A stretch of DNA of 64,000 nt, from NCBI RefSeq assembly GCF_030555055.1, contig NZ_JAMOAO010000001.1, positions 5,394,001-5,458,000 on the forward strand, written 5' to 3'. The notes under the pieces are model-generated. The model was not told the origin of the DNA and did not search any database. It saw nothing but the letters and a program-made list of their open reading frames with translations. Made by a program: the position numbers and the translations under genes. Source of the DNA: Nocardiopsis sp. YSL2 (GTDB taxonomy: Bacteria > Actinomycetota > Actinomycetes > Streptosporangiales > Streptosporangiaceae). The stretch's first letter is position 1. The number at the start of each line of letters is the position of its first letter. Shown here in pieces: positions 44,438-52,963 of this stretch.

Positions 44438-45412
44438 TCACGGGTAGACGATCCGGTGGCACAGGGCGGGCAGGGACCCGTCGGCCAGCCGGGGCATGAC
44501 CGAGGGCAGGTCGTCGAAGGCGCTCTCCCCGGTGAGCAGCGCGTCGAAGGCGGGGTCGGCGAGCAGTTCCAGGGCCAGGTCGAGCCGGTCGCCGTAGTCG
44601 CGCCGCCCCCGTCGGGCGAGGGCGATCCCGCCCACCTGGCTGGAGCGCAACGTGATCCGGCGGGAGTGGAAGTCCTCGCCCAGCGGCACGCTCACGGGCC
44701 GGTCGCCGTACCAGCTCAGCTCGACCACCTCGCCGTCGGTGGCGGCCACGCGCAGGGCGAGTGCCAGCCCCTCCTCGGTGGCGCTGGTGTGGAAGACCAG
44801 GTCGCGGTCGTGGGCGGCCTCCTCGGGCGGGGCGAAGCCGACGCCGAGCCGTTCGGCGACACGGGCGCGGGCCGGATCGACGTCGACCAGCTCGACCCGG
44901 GTGCCCGGCACGCGGGCCAGCAGCCGGGCCACGCAACAGCCCACCATCCCGGCGCCGACGACCGTGGCACGGTCGCCGAGCCGCGGCGTGGAGTCCCAGA
45001 GGGCGTTGACGGCCGTCTCCACGGTGCCGGCGAGTACGGCCCGCGCGGGCGGTACCCCTTCGGGTACGAGCCGCAGCGCGCTCACCGGCAGCACGAAGCG
45101 CGTCTGGTGCGGGTACAGCGTGAACACGGTGCGCCCCACCATGCTCTCCGGCCCCTCCTCGACCACACCGACGTTGAGGTAGCCGTACTTGCAGGGTCCG
45201 GGGAAGGAGCCCTCCTGGAAGGGAGCGCGCATCACGCGGTCCAGACGCTCGGGCACACGCCCCTGGAAGACCAGCGTCTCGGTGCCCCGGCTCACACCCG
45301 AGTACAGGGTGCGCACGCGGACCTCGCCGGCCCCGGGCTCGGGCAGGTCGACGGTGCGGATCTCACCCGCGCCGGGAGCACTCACCCAGAACCCCCGTGC
45401 TTGCTGGCTCAT
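44438..45412 (-). CDS. MDR-superfamily dehydrogenase, BchC-like, without the usual zinc ligands
   Basis: Protein of 324 residues. The stretch VRTLYSGVSRGTETLVFQG replaces the Cys/His catalytic-zinc motif of classical alcohol dehydrogenases and is like BchC and related MDR enzymes. The nucleotide-binding motif is ATVVGAGMVGCCVARLLARV (about 148-167), followed by an acidic residue after the second strand (LVDVDPA), favouring NAD. It should oxidise or reduce a hydroxyl/carbonyl on an intermediate of the cluster. It is separated from neighbouring genes by 76 and 33 bases but lies in the same operon. Confidence 0.83.
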   Translation of the reverse strand: MSQQARGFWVSAPGAGEIRTVDLPEPGAGEVRVRTLYSGVSRGTETLVFQGRVPERLDRVMRAPFQEGSFPGPCKYGYLNVGVVEEGPESMVGRTVFTLYPHQTRFVLPVSALRLVPEGVPPARAVLAGTVETAVNALWDSTPRLGDRATVVGAGMVGCCVARLLARVPGTRVELVDVDPARARVAERLGVGFAPPEEAAHDRDLVFHTSATEEGLALALRVAATDGEVVELSWYGDRPVSVPLGEDFHSRRITLRSSQVGGIALARRGRRDYGDRLDLALELLADPAFDALLTGESAFDDLPSVMPRLADGSLPALCHRIVYP

Positions 45413-45488
45413 GTTTCTCCTCGTCCTCGTCAGTCACAGCGGACACATCCCTCGCACGCGCGACCCCGGCCCCGCGCCTGGGGCCGGT

Positions 45489-46184
45489 TCACTTGCGGTG
45501 GGCGATCAGGTCCGCGCCGCACTCACGCGAGTGCCAGAGCCGGACGACGTCGCGCCCGAAGGACCACAGCAGGGCGGCCAGGGCGCCGGCCACCAGCACG
45601 GTGGCGGCCCAGACCGGCAGCAGGGCCGGGGCGGCCGCGACCAGGGCCGCGCCCTGCAGGGCGGCGACCCGCTTGCGTGCCCGACTGGGCGGCAGCGGGC
45701 CGGACAGCCAGGGCGCCACCCACGCGGCGGCGCCGAAGACGTAGCGCATCGCCCCGATGAGGAGCACCCACGGCCCGAGGTACTGCACGGCGTGCACGCT
45801 CAGGACGAGGATGAGGAAGGCGTCGGTCTCCATGTCGAAGCGGGCACCGAAGTCCGACTCGGTCCCGGTGCGACGGGCCACGAACCCGTCCACCAGGTCC
45901 AGGAGCAGGGCGGGAAGGGCCAGCGCGACGACGGCCCAGGTGTGACCGCCGTCGGCGACCAGCGCGGTCACCCCGCCGATGAGGGCCGCCCGCACCAGGG
46001 TCACGCGGTCGGCCGGTCCCAGGGCGCCCCGGCCCGCCCGGCGCATGGCCCACCGCAGGGCGGCGGCACCGGCCACGAGGTAGACCGCGCCCATCGTCCA
46101 GCCCACCGGGCCGAGCCCGATTCCTCCGGCCGTCAGGACCGCGGTCTCCGGCGGGACGCCGGCGGCGACGCTCACAGCGCACAT
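45489..46184 (-). CDS. CDP-alcohol phosphatidyltransferase-family membrane protein
   Basis: Protein of 231 residues with about six membrane helices. The family active-site motif is complete: DLVDGFVARRTGTESDFGARFDMETD (about 93-118, D-x2-D-G-x2-A-R-x8-G-x3-D-x3-D). Such enzymes join a CDP-activated alcohol to a second alcohol, releasing CMP, often making phospholipids. The start lies seven bases after ribA. In this cluster it could attach the product to a lipid or phosphodiester head. Confidence 0.88.
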   Translation of the reverse strand: MCAVSVAAGVPPETAVLTAGGIGLGPVGWTMGAVYLVAGAAALRWAMRRAGRGALGPADRVTLVRAALIGGVTALVADGGHTWAVVALALPALLLDLVDGFVARRTGTESDFGARFDMETDAFLILVLSVHAVQYLGPWVLLIGAMRYVFGAAAWVAPWLSGPLPPSRARKRVAALQGAALVAAAPALLPVWAATVLVAGALAALLWSFGRDVVRLWHSRECGADLIAHRK

Positions 46185-46190
46185 GGCCGG

Positions 46191-46841
46191 TCACCCCAGC
46201 GCCGGGTCGGGTCCGTCCAGGGGCGGGTCCAGGTGTGGCAGGTCGTGGCCCATCCGGTCGCGCTTGGCCGTCAGATAGGCCCTGTTCTGCGTGCGGGCGG
46301 GCATCAGCAGCGGGACGCGGGAGGCCACTTTGACACCGTGGTCCTCCAGGGAGCGCCCTTTGTCCGGGTTGTTCGTGAGCAGCCGGACCGAGCGCACCTC
46401 CAGGTGGCGCAGCACGCGCGCCGCCGGGCCGTAGTCGCGCGTGTCCACGGGCAGGCCCAGCACGGTGGCCGAGTCGACGGTGTCCAGTCCCTCGCGGTCC
46501 TGGAGCGCGAGGGTGCGGACCTTGGCCAGGAGCCCGATGCCCCGGCCCTCGTGCCCGCGCAGGTACACCAGGACGCCGCGGCCCTCGCCGACGATCCTGT
46601 CCAGGGCGGCGTCGAGCTGGTCGCCGCACTCGCAGCGCAGCGCGCCCATGGCGTCCCCGGTCACGCACTCGGAGTGGACGCGGACCAGGACGTCCTCGCC
46701 GTCCCCCAGGGGGCCGAGCACCAGGGCCAGGTGCTCGTTGCCGTCCCCGGGGTCACGGAAGGCCACCGCCCGGAACATCCCGCGCCGTGTCGCGAGTTCG
46801 GACTCGGCCACCGCACTCGGGTCAATGCTCTGATCGCTCAT
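46191..46841 (-). CDS. ribA: GTP cyclohydrolase II
   Basis: Protein of 216 residues, stand-alone (not fused to RibB). The zinc motif CVTGDAMGALRCECGDQL (C-x10-C-x-C, near 59-76) and the catalytic loop LVYLRGHEGRGIGLLAKV are canonical, as is RLLTNNPDKGRSLEDHGV. It converts GTP to 2,5-diamino-6-ribosylamino-4-pyrimidinone 5'-phosphate, formate and pyrophosphate. No riboflavin genes are adjacent, so it probably supplies the operon's own pathway and is a paralogue of the housekeeping enzyme. First gene of the minus-strand operon. Confidence 0.9.
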   Translation of the reverse strand: MSDQSIDPSAVAESELATRRGMFRAVAFRDPGDGNEHLALVLGPLGDGEDVLVRVHSECVTGDAMGALRCECGDQLDAALDRIVGEGRGVLVYLRGHEGRGIGLLAKVRTLALQDREGLDTVDSATVLGLPVDTRDYGPAARVLRHLEVRSVRLLTNNPDKGRSLEDHGVKVASRVPLLMPARTQNRAYLTAKRDRMGHDLPHLDPPLDGPDPALG

Positions 46842-46905
46842 ACGCCCCTTCGATCTCGTCGCGGAAGCGACTCATCCGCCGACTTCCCACCCGTGGGGTG
46901 CCGAA

Positions 46906-46934
46906 AACCTAGCGGCGTCCGCGGGAGGGTTCAA
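46906..46934 (-). promoter_or_regulatory. Sigma70-like promoter of the ribA-led operon
   Basis: On the minus strand TTGAAC (46934-46929) and TAGGTT (46911-46906) are 17 bases apart, about 65 bases before the ribA ATG. I see no FMN-riboswitch-like structure in this leader. Confidence 0.55.
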
Positions 46935-47025
46935 GCGGTCTGATGATCGAAACAGCGTGAATGTTCCAGGGCCTGTACGGGGTAGTCAAGCGGCGACGCA
47001 CAGGTCACGGGAGGCTTCGCTGGTG

Positions 47026-49410
47026 TCAGGAGGCGCGGACGGGTTCGCGGAGGATTCTGCTTTCCGTGAGGAGGCGACGGGTGTGTCCGACCTCCCGGAC
47101 CGGTCCGCGCAGACGGATCCGGAACAGGAAACCCGGATCTGCGGAAGACGCGGCCAGGCTCAGTTCCAGGTCACCCGGGTCCACGATCCGGCGCAGGTCA
47201 GGACCGGTGTAGGCGGCCAGGTCCGCGTGGACCGTGAACTCCACCGTACGCTCGTCACCCGGCTCCAGATCGACCCGCGCGTAGCCGATGAGCCGCCGCA
47301 CCGGGCGCGTCACCGCCGCCACCGGGTCGCTCAGGTACAGCTGGACCACCTCGGTGCCCGCGACCGGACCGTCGTTGCGCACCGTGCACGCGACGGCGAC
47401 CTCCCCGTCGGTGGCCACCTCCGGGGCCGCCTCGTCCGGCCTCTGCGCGGCCCCGTTCAGAGCCGGGCACGACCACGAGAAGTCGGTGTAGGACATCCCA
47501 TGGCCGAAGGCGAAGAGCGGCGTGGGATCCACCGAGCTCACCTCGCTGCGCCCGGCCAGGGGCGGACCGAGATACGTCGAGGGCTGACCGCCCGGATCGC
47601 GCGGCAGCCCGAACGGCATCCGGCCGCTGGGATTGACGCGACCGGAGAGCACACCGGCCACCGCCGGACCGCCCTCCTCCCCGGGGAAGAACGCCTGCAC
47701 CACCGCGGCCACCCGGTCGCTCAGCCCGTCCAGCGCGTAGGGGCGCCCGCCGAGCTGCACGAGCACGACCGGTGTGCCCGTGGCCGCCACGGCGGCCACC
47801 AGGTCGCGCTGCGCCCCGGGCAGGCGCAGGTCGGTGGCGTCGCAGCCCTCACCCGAGGTCCCGCGGCCGAACAGCCCGGCCCGGTCACCCAGCACGACCA
47901 CGCACACCTGTGCCCCGCGCGCGAGCGCCACCGCCTCGGCGATGCCGGAGGTGTCGCCGTCGTCCACCCCGCAGCCGCGCGCGTGCACGATGCCGGTGTC
48001 GGGCAGCTCGGCGCGCAGTGACTCCACCAGCGTGGGGATCTCCACGCCCAGGGGCAGCCCGGGATGGGCCACCCCCACGTGGCTGGGGAAGGAGTAGCAG
48101 CCCAGCATCGCCTCGGCGGTGTCGGCGTTGGGGCCCACCACCGCGATCGTCCCGCCCGTCGACAACGGCAGGACGCCGTCGTTGGCCAGCAGCACCACCG
48201 ACTCCTCGGCCAGGCGCCGGGCCAGGTCCCGCTGCGGTGCCGGATCCAGGTCCACCCCGCCCTTCTCCGCCGCCGTGCCGCCCGCCTCGGGATCCCAGTC
48301 GGGGTCCAGCAGGCCCAGCTCGCACTTCTGCCGCAGCACCCTGCGGACGGCCCGGTCCACCAGGGACTCGGGGATCTCGCCCGCCCGGACCGCCGCCACC
48401 AGAGGGGCGCCGTAGCAGTGCAGCGTCGGCAGCTCCACGTCCACCCCGGCGGTCAGGGCCAGCGCGGCCGCCCGCGCCTCGGACTCGGCCACCCGGTGCA
48501 GGGTCCGCAGGAAGGAGACCCCGAAGTAGTCGGCCACCACCGTGCCCTCGAAGCCCCAGGTGTCGCGGAGCAGACCGGTCAGCAGGCCGCGGTCGGCCGC
48601 CGCCGGCACCCCGTCGTTGTCGGTGTAGGAGTGCATGACCGACCTCGCGCCCCCGTGGCGCAGTGCCATCTCGAACGGCGGCAGCAGCACGTCGGCCAAC
48701 TCGCGCGGACCGACCGGCACGGGGGCGAGGTTGCGGCCGGCGCGCGAGGCGGAGTACCCCACGAAGTGCTTGAGCGTGGCCACGACCCCGCTCGACTCCA
48801 GCCCGCGCACGTAGGCGCCGGCGATCGTGCCGACGAGGTAGGGGTCCTCGCCGATCGTCTCCTCGGTCCGCCCCCACCGCAGGTCGCGGGCCACGTCCAG
48901 CACCGGGGCGAGCCCCTGGTGCACGCCCACACGGCGCATCCCCGCACCGATCTGGGCCGCCATCCGCTCCACCAGGTCCGGGTCGAACGCCGCGCCCCAG
49001 GCGGGCGGGACCGGGTAGACCGTCGCCTTCCAGGTGGTGAAGCCGGCCAGGCACTCCTCGTGCACCTGGGCGGGGATCCCGAACCGGTTGGCCGCCGCGA
49101 CCTCGCGCTGGGAACGCGCCAGGGAGCGCGCCCCGACGGCCGGGTCGACCGGCGCGGTCCCGAAGGGCCGGGTGAGCTGGCCGAGCCCGTCGGCGATCGC
49201 CTCCTCCCACACGGGCGGTTCCTCGACCATGTCGTGCTGGTGGGGTGCGACCCCGGTGCCGCTGTCGTCCGCGCCCACCCACAGGCCGCGCAGTTGCGCG
49301 GCCTTCTCCTCCAGGGTCATCCGGCCCAGCAGGTGGTCGACGCGGTCGTCGGTCGGCAGCGCGGGGTCGCGCCAGACGTCGAGGGCCGGGGAGTCGGTAG
49401 GGCGCGTCAT
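47026..49410 (-). CDS. Glycoside hydrolase family 3 beta-glycosidase
   Basis: Protein of 794 residues. The N-terminal TIM-barrel contains AATLKHFVGYSASRAGRN-like substrate-binding (VVATLKHFVGY) and the nucleophile Asp in TVVADYFGVSFL (near 291). The alpha/beta sandwich follows, with a C-terminal fibronectin-III-like domain (EVVQLYLSDP). No signal peptide, so it acts in the cytoplasm on imported oligosaccharides, probably a beta-glucosidase or beta-xylosidase. It is the last gene of the sugar ABC operon, preceded by a tandem repeat. ATG 49410 is chosen; the frame stays open far upstream through the repeat, but without support. Confidence 0.87.
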   Translation of the reverse strand: MTRPTDSPALDVWRDPALPTDDRVDHLLGRMTLEEKAAQLRGLWVGADDSGTGVAPHQHDMVEEPPVWEEAIADGLGQLTRPFGTAPVDPAVGARSLARSQREVAAANRFGIPAQVHEECLAGFTTWKATVYPVPPAWGAAFDPDLVERMAAQIGAGMRRVGVHQGLAPVLDVARDLRWGRTEETIGEDPYLVGTIAGAYVRGLESSGVVATLKHFVGYSASRAGRNLAPVPVGPRELADVLLPPFEMALRHGGARSVMHSYTDNDGVPAAADRGLLTGLLRDTWGFEGTVVADYFGVSFLRTLHRVAESEARAAALALTAGVDVELPTLHCYGAPLVAAVRAGEIPESLVDRAVRRVLRQKCELGLLDPDWDPEAGGTAAEKGGVDLDPAPQRDLARRLAEESVVLLANDGVLPLSTGGTIAVVGPNADTAEAMLGCYSFPSHVGVAHPGLPLGVEIPTLVESLRAELPDTGIVHARGCGVDDGDTSGIAEAVALARGAQVCVVVLGDRAGLFGRGTSGEGCDATDLRLPGAQRDLVAAVAATGTPVVLVQLGGRPYALDGLSDRVAAVVQAFFPGEEGGPAVAGVLSGRVNPSGRMPFGLPRDPGGQPSTYLGPPLAGRSEVSSVDPTPLFAFGHGMSYTDFSWSCPALNGAAQRPDEAAPEVATDGEVAVACTVRNDGPVAGTEVVQLYLSDPVAAVTRPVRRLIGYARVDLEPGDERTVEFTVHADLAAYTGPDLRRIVDPGDLELSLAASSADPGFLFRIRLRGPVREVGHTRRLLTESRILREPVRAS

Positions 49411-49465
49411 CTGCTCTCTCTCTGTCAGGGTGCTCCGGGTCGCGGAGCCTCGGGAGTGCTCGTGG

Positions 49466-49639
49466 CGGGGGGTTGGTGTCGCGTCAGCGTCGGTTGAGGG
49501 TGGTAGCCCGGCTCTCGTCGCGCAGCGCGCCCCCACGGGCGGTGGCGGGCGACGGGGGGTTGGTGTCGCGTCAGCGTCGGTTGACGGTGGTAGCCCGGCT
49601 CTCGTCGCGCAGCGCGCCCCCACGGGCGATGGCGGGCGA
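49466..49639. repeat. Two tandem copies of an 87-base repeat
   Basis: Units at 49466-49552 and 49553-49639 differ at only two clear positions. A partial third start (CGGGTGGGCGG) follows. The unit is 29 codons long, so both strands stay open through it in some frames. It sits in the gap between the second permease gene and the GH3 gene, on the same transcript. Confidence 0.85.
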
Positions 49640-49658
49640 CGGGTGGGCGGCGCGTGGC

Positions 49659-50540
49659 TCACTTGCCGCCGACCCCCATCAGCCCGGCCACCAGCGAACG
49701 GCGTGCCACCAGGTAGACGATGAAGAGCGGAACGGTGGACAGCACCACGGCGGTGAGCAGGCCGGGCACGTCGACCCGGTACTCGCCCTGGAACTCGAAG
49801 AGCCCCATCGTGATGAGCCGCTTGTCGTACGACTGGGTGAGGATGAGGGGGAACAGGAAGCCGTTCCACGCCTGGAGCGCGGAGTAGACCGCCACGGTGC
49901 TCAGCCCGGGCCTGGACAGCGGCACCACCAGTTGGACGAAGGTGCGCACCGATCCGGCGCCGTCCAGGGCCATGGCCTCGTACAGCTCCTCGGAGATGTC
50001 GCGCATGGACCCGACCAGGATCAGCATGCAGACCGGCAGCGCGAACGCCGCCGTGGGCAGCACGATCGCGGTCAGCGAGTCGTACAGGCCCATCTCCACG
50101 ATGATGAGGTAGACGGGGATGATGACCGCCTGGGACGGGATCGCCAGCCCCAGCAGGAAGGCGCGGAAGACCCCGTTGGTCCACCGGGTGCGCGAGCGCA
50201 CCACGGCGTACCCGGCGGTCGCCGACAGCGCCACCACGATCACCACCACGGCCAGGGTGACGATCGCGGTGTTGAGCACGAAGCCCAGGAGTCCGTTCTC
50301 GATCGCGGTGGCGTAGTTGTGCAGGGTCGGGTCGCTCGGCGGCGTCAGCGGCCCCTCGGAGGTGTAGTTCTCGCTGCGCTGGAAGGTGGCCACGAGCAGG
50401 GCGTACAGCGGCACGCCCACGACGGCCAGCCACAGCAGGGACCCCGCTCCCGCGAGGAGGTTGGGCCGCCGGCGGTGTGCGGCGGACGGGCGTGTCCGGA
50501 CGGCCCCGGTCGTCCGGGGCCGGGTGGTCGTGGTGCTCAA
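49659..50540 (-). CDS. Sugar ABC transporter permease, MalG type
   Basis: Protein of 293 residues from TTG 50540, whose TTGA overlaps the upstream permease stop and has GGGAGG upstream. It has six membrane helices and the EAA-type loop MSEELYEAMALDGAGSVRTFVQLVVPLSRPG (seen as ISEELYEAMALDGAG). It imports oligosaccharide with the partner permease. No ATPase gene is in this operon; such systems often share MsiK-type ATPases encoded elsewhere. Confidence 0.88.
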   Translation of the reverse strand: MSTTTTRPRTTGAVRTRPSAAHRRRPNLLAGAGSLLWLAVVGVPLYALLVATFQRSENYTSEGPLTPPSDPTLHNYATAIENGLLGFVLNTAIVTLAVVVIVVALSATAGYAVVRSRTRWTNGVFRAFLLGLAIPSQAVIIPVYLIIVEMGLYDSLTAIVLPTAAFALPVCMLILVGSMRDISEELYEAMALDGAGSVRTFVQLVVPLSRPGLSTVAVYSALQAWNGFLFPLILTQSYDKRLITMGLFEFQGEYRVDVPGLLTAVVLSTVPLFIVYLVARRSLVAGLMGVGGK

Positions 50541-51544
50541 AGGCCCTCCCGGGTGCTGCGCATCGTGCCGAAGCCGGTGAAGCGGACGAGCAACAGGGCG
50601 ATGACGGTCGCCACGACCACGAGGGTGAAGGCGATCGCGCTGGCGTAGCCCAGCTCCCAACTGCGGAAGCCCGCGCGGTACATCAGGAACGGCACGATGG
50701 TGGTGTCGGTGCCCGGCCCTCCGCCGGTGAGGATCAGCACCGTGTCGAAGTAGGTCAGCGACCCCACCACCATCAGCACCGACGACGTGGTGACGGTGTG
50801 CCGCAGCTGCGGGAGCGTGATGTGCCAGAACGAGCGCAGCATCCCCGCCCCGTCGATGCGGGCCGCCTCGTACAGGGAGGCCGGGATCTGGCGCGCGCCG
50901 CCCTGGTACAGCAGCATGTGCAGCGGGATGAACTGCCAGGCGGTGACGAACACGATCATCGCGAACGCGCTGGTGGGCCCGCCCAGCACGTCCACCGACT
51001 CCAGGCCGAGCCGTGGGCCGAGCCAGGCCAGCGGACCGAAGTTGGGGTCGAGCAGGGCCCGCCAGATGATGGCGATGGCGGCCGAGGACAGCAGCAGCGG
51101 CAGGAAGAAGACCGCCGAGAGGACGGCGCGGTTGCGCTGCGGGCCGGCCGCCCAGACCCCCAGCAGCAGGGCGATGGGGGTCTGGACGATCCAGTTCAGC
51201 ACGGTGAGGACCAGGCTGAGCCACACCGCGCGGCGCATGACGGGGTCCTCGACCAGCCGTGACCAGTTCTCCAGGCCGATGAACTCCGGTGTGCCCAGCC
51301 CGCCCCAGGAGGTCAGGGACAGGTAGGCCACCAGCACCATGGGCAGCGCGGCGAACACGCCGAAGTACAGCAGGGCCGGAAGGGCCCAGGCCCCGCCCGG
51401 TCGGCCCACGTGGCGCACGGGGCGCGCCCTGCGGGGGGAGGGGGCGGGCGCGGCCGGCGCGGGGCCGGACCGGGCGGGGCGGTTCTGGGGCAGGGCTCTC
51501 ATCGAGGTCTCACTCGTGTCGGTCCCGGTCATGGAGCCGGTCAC
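50537..51544 (-). CDS. Sugar ABC transporter permease, MalF type
   Basis: Protein of 335 residues with an Arg/Pro-rich cytoplasmic start, six membrane helices (first WALPALLYFGVFAALPMVLVAYL) and the EAA loop IPASLYEAARIDGAGMLRSFWHITLPQLRH. ATG 51544 overlaps the binding-protein stop by four bases. ATG 51532 is an alternative start. Confidence 0.88.
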   Translation of the reverse strand: MTGSMTGTDTSETSMRALPQNRPARSGPAPAAPAPSPRRARPVRHVGRPGGAWALPALLYFGVFAALPMVLVAYLSLTSWGGLGTPEFIGLENWSRLVEDPVMRRAVWLSLVLTVLNWIVQTPIALLLGVWAAGPQRNRAVLSAVFFLPLLLSSAAIAIIWRALLDPNFGPLAWLGPRLGLESVDVLGGPTSAFAMIVFVTAWQFIPLHMLLYQGGARQIPASLYEAARIDGAGMLRSFWHITLPQLRHTVTTSSVLMVVGSLTYFDTVLILTGGGPGTDTTIVPFLMYRAGFRSWELGYASAIAFTLVVVATVIALLLVRFTGFGTMRSTREGL

Positions 51545-52821
51545 AGGGCCGCCAGGGCGTCGACGAACTGCTCGGGCGTGCTCTGGCCGTTGAAGAGCGA
51601 CTCGATCTCGGTGACCATCGGCGTGGCGGTCTCGGGGGGCAGCGCCTGGTCCCAGGAGAGCTGGAAGTGCGGCGCGTCGCGCACCATCTCGTACTGGAAG
51701 GCGGCGAACTCGGGGTTGGGGCTGTCGGCGACGGCTGCCTCGGCGTTGGTCGTGGTGGGGACCTCGCCGTTGGCGACCATGTCGGCCACGTACTCCTCCC
51801 GGGAGGTGTGGCCCAGGAACTCGCGGGCCTGCTCGGGGTGGTCGGTGTCGGCCGTGACGGAGAAGAAGTTGGTCGGGTTGCCCACGACGTTGGCCGGGTC
51901 GCCCTCACCGCCCGGCACGGGCGGGAAGACGGTGTAGCCCAGGTCGTCCTCGGCGAAGGCGCGGTCCTGGTCCAGGTGAGTGGAGTACTCCCACGAGCCC
52001 ATCAGGTGCATGGCGGCCCGCCCCTCGGACAGGAGCGTGGAGGCGCCGCCCTCGGTGTAGCTGACCGAGGCGTAGGCGTCGCCGAACGCGCCGCGCTCGA
52101 CCAGGTCCTGTACGGTCTCGGCGGCCTCCAGGACCGCCGGGTCGCGCCAGCCCTCCATGTCGCCGCCGTGGATGCGCTCGAACACCTCCGGGCCGCCGAT
52201 GCGGTCCACGAGGTACTGCAGCCACATCTGCTCGGTCCAGGGGTCGGCCCCGGCCAGGGCGAAGGGGGTCACCCCGGCCTCGTCGAAGGCGTCGACCAGG
52301 TCGAGGATGTCCTCCCAGGTCTGCGGCGGCTCGACGCCGACGTCCTCGAACACGGCCTCGTTGTAGAAGAGGATCACCGGCTGGGTGCCGCGCAGCGGGA
52401 TGCCGTACTGGACGCCGTCGACCTTCCCGGCCTCCAGGATGGAGGGGATGAAGGCGTCGGCGAGCTCGGGATCCTCGGCCAGGAGGTCGTCCAGCGGCAT
52501 CAGCATGTCCTGGTCGACGTAGGGCTGGATGCTCCCGGCGCCCCAGTTGAAGAAGACGTCGGGCTGCTCGCTGGAGCCCATGGCCGTGCGCAGCCGCTCC
52601 TCGTAGTTGTCACCGGGGACCTCGTCGATGACGGCCTGGACGTCGGAGTCGGCGTTGAAGCGTTCGACGGCCGCCTCCTGCACGACGACCAGCGTGTCCT
52701 GGTACATCCACACGTGCATGGTGTCGTCCGCGGCGGCACCGCCTCCGCCTCCTCCGCACGCGGTGGCGGTGAGGAGGGCCAGAACGGATGCGCCTGCTGC
52801 GACGACTCGGGGGGTGGTCAT
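51541..52821 (-). CDS. Sugar ABC transporter substrate-binding lipoprotein (family 1)
   Basis: Protein of 426 residues. The signal peptide ends in the lipobox LTATAC (Cys ~22) followed by a Gly run, then a two-lobed family 1 binding protein (VWMYQDTLVVVQEAAVERFNAD, DVFFNWGAGSIQPYVDQDMLMPLDDLL, LFYNEAVFEDVGVEPPQTWEDILDLVDAF). The ligand is probably an oligosaccharide cleaved by the GH3 enzyme. ATG 52821 (AAGAGG six bases upstream) is preferred over TTG 52827. Confidence 0.88.
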   Translation of the reverse strand: MTTPRVVAAGASVLALLTATACGGGGGGAAADDTMHVWMYQDTLVVVQEAAVERFNADSDVQAVIDEVPGDNYEERLRTAMGSSEQPDVFFNWGAGSIQPYVDQDMLMPLDDLLAEDPELADAFIPSILEAGKVDGVQYGIPLRGTQPVILFYNEAVFEDVGVEPPQTWEDILDLVDAFDEAGVTPFALAGADPWTEQMWLQYLVDRIGGPEVFERIHGGDMEGWRDPAVLEAAETVQDLVERGAFGDAYASVSYTEGGASTLLSEGRAAMHLMGSWEYSTHLDQDRAFAEDDLGYTVFPPVPGGEGDPANVVGNPTNFFSVTADTDHPEQAREFLGHTSREEYVADMVANGEVPTTTNAEAAVADSPNPEFAAFQYEMVRDAPHFQLSWDQALPPETATPMVTEIESLFNGQSTPEQFVDALAAL

Positions 52822-52834
52822 GGGCAACCTCTTC

Positions 52835-52857
52835 CGAAACTATCGGATGGTATTTCG
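52835..52857. promoter_or_regulatory. LacI-type operator of the GH3/sugar transport operon
   Basis: CGAAA (52835-52839) and TTTCG (52853-52857) flank a 13-base core that itself contains CCGAAACTATCGG. It lies 14 bases before the binding-protein start. The half-site differs from the rha operators, in keeping with control by the adjacent LacI protein. Confidence 0.5.
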
Positions 52858-52963
52858 ATATCTGCGTGGCCCGAATTTACGCCGACGCAACGAGAGGCGT
52901 CAATACCGGGTCGGTTGCGATGCCTCGTGCCGAACCGCACGGAAGCGCGTAGTATCAGGCGAC

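Noticed and set aside
42413..45760. 1115-codon plus-strand open frame opposite the ribA-led operon
   Set aside because: Antisense shadow of four well-supported minus-strand genes; composition is Arg/Pro/Ser-rich without domains.
46842..47025. FMN riboswitch upstream of ribA
   Set aside because: The leader lacks the conserved multi-helix junction sequences; only a simple promoter could be identified.
49411..50433. N-terminal extension of the GH3 protein to about 1135 residues through the tandem repeat
   Set aside because: The frame is open only because of GC bias and the 87-base (29-codon) repeat. It would overlap the permease gene, and ATG 49410 fits the GH3 family start.
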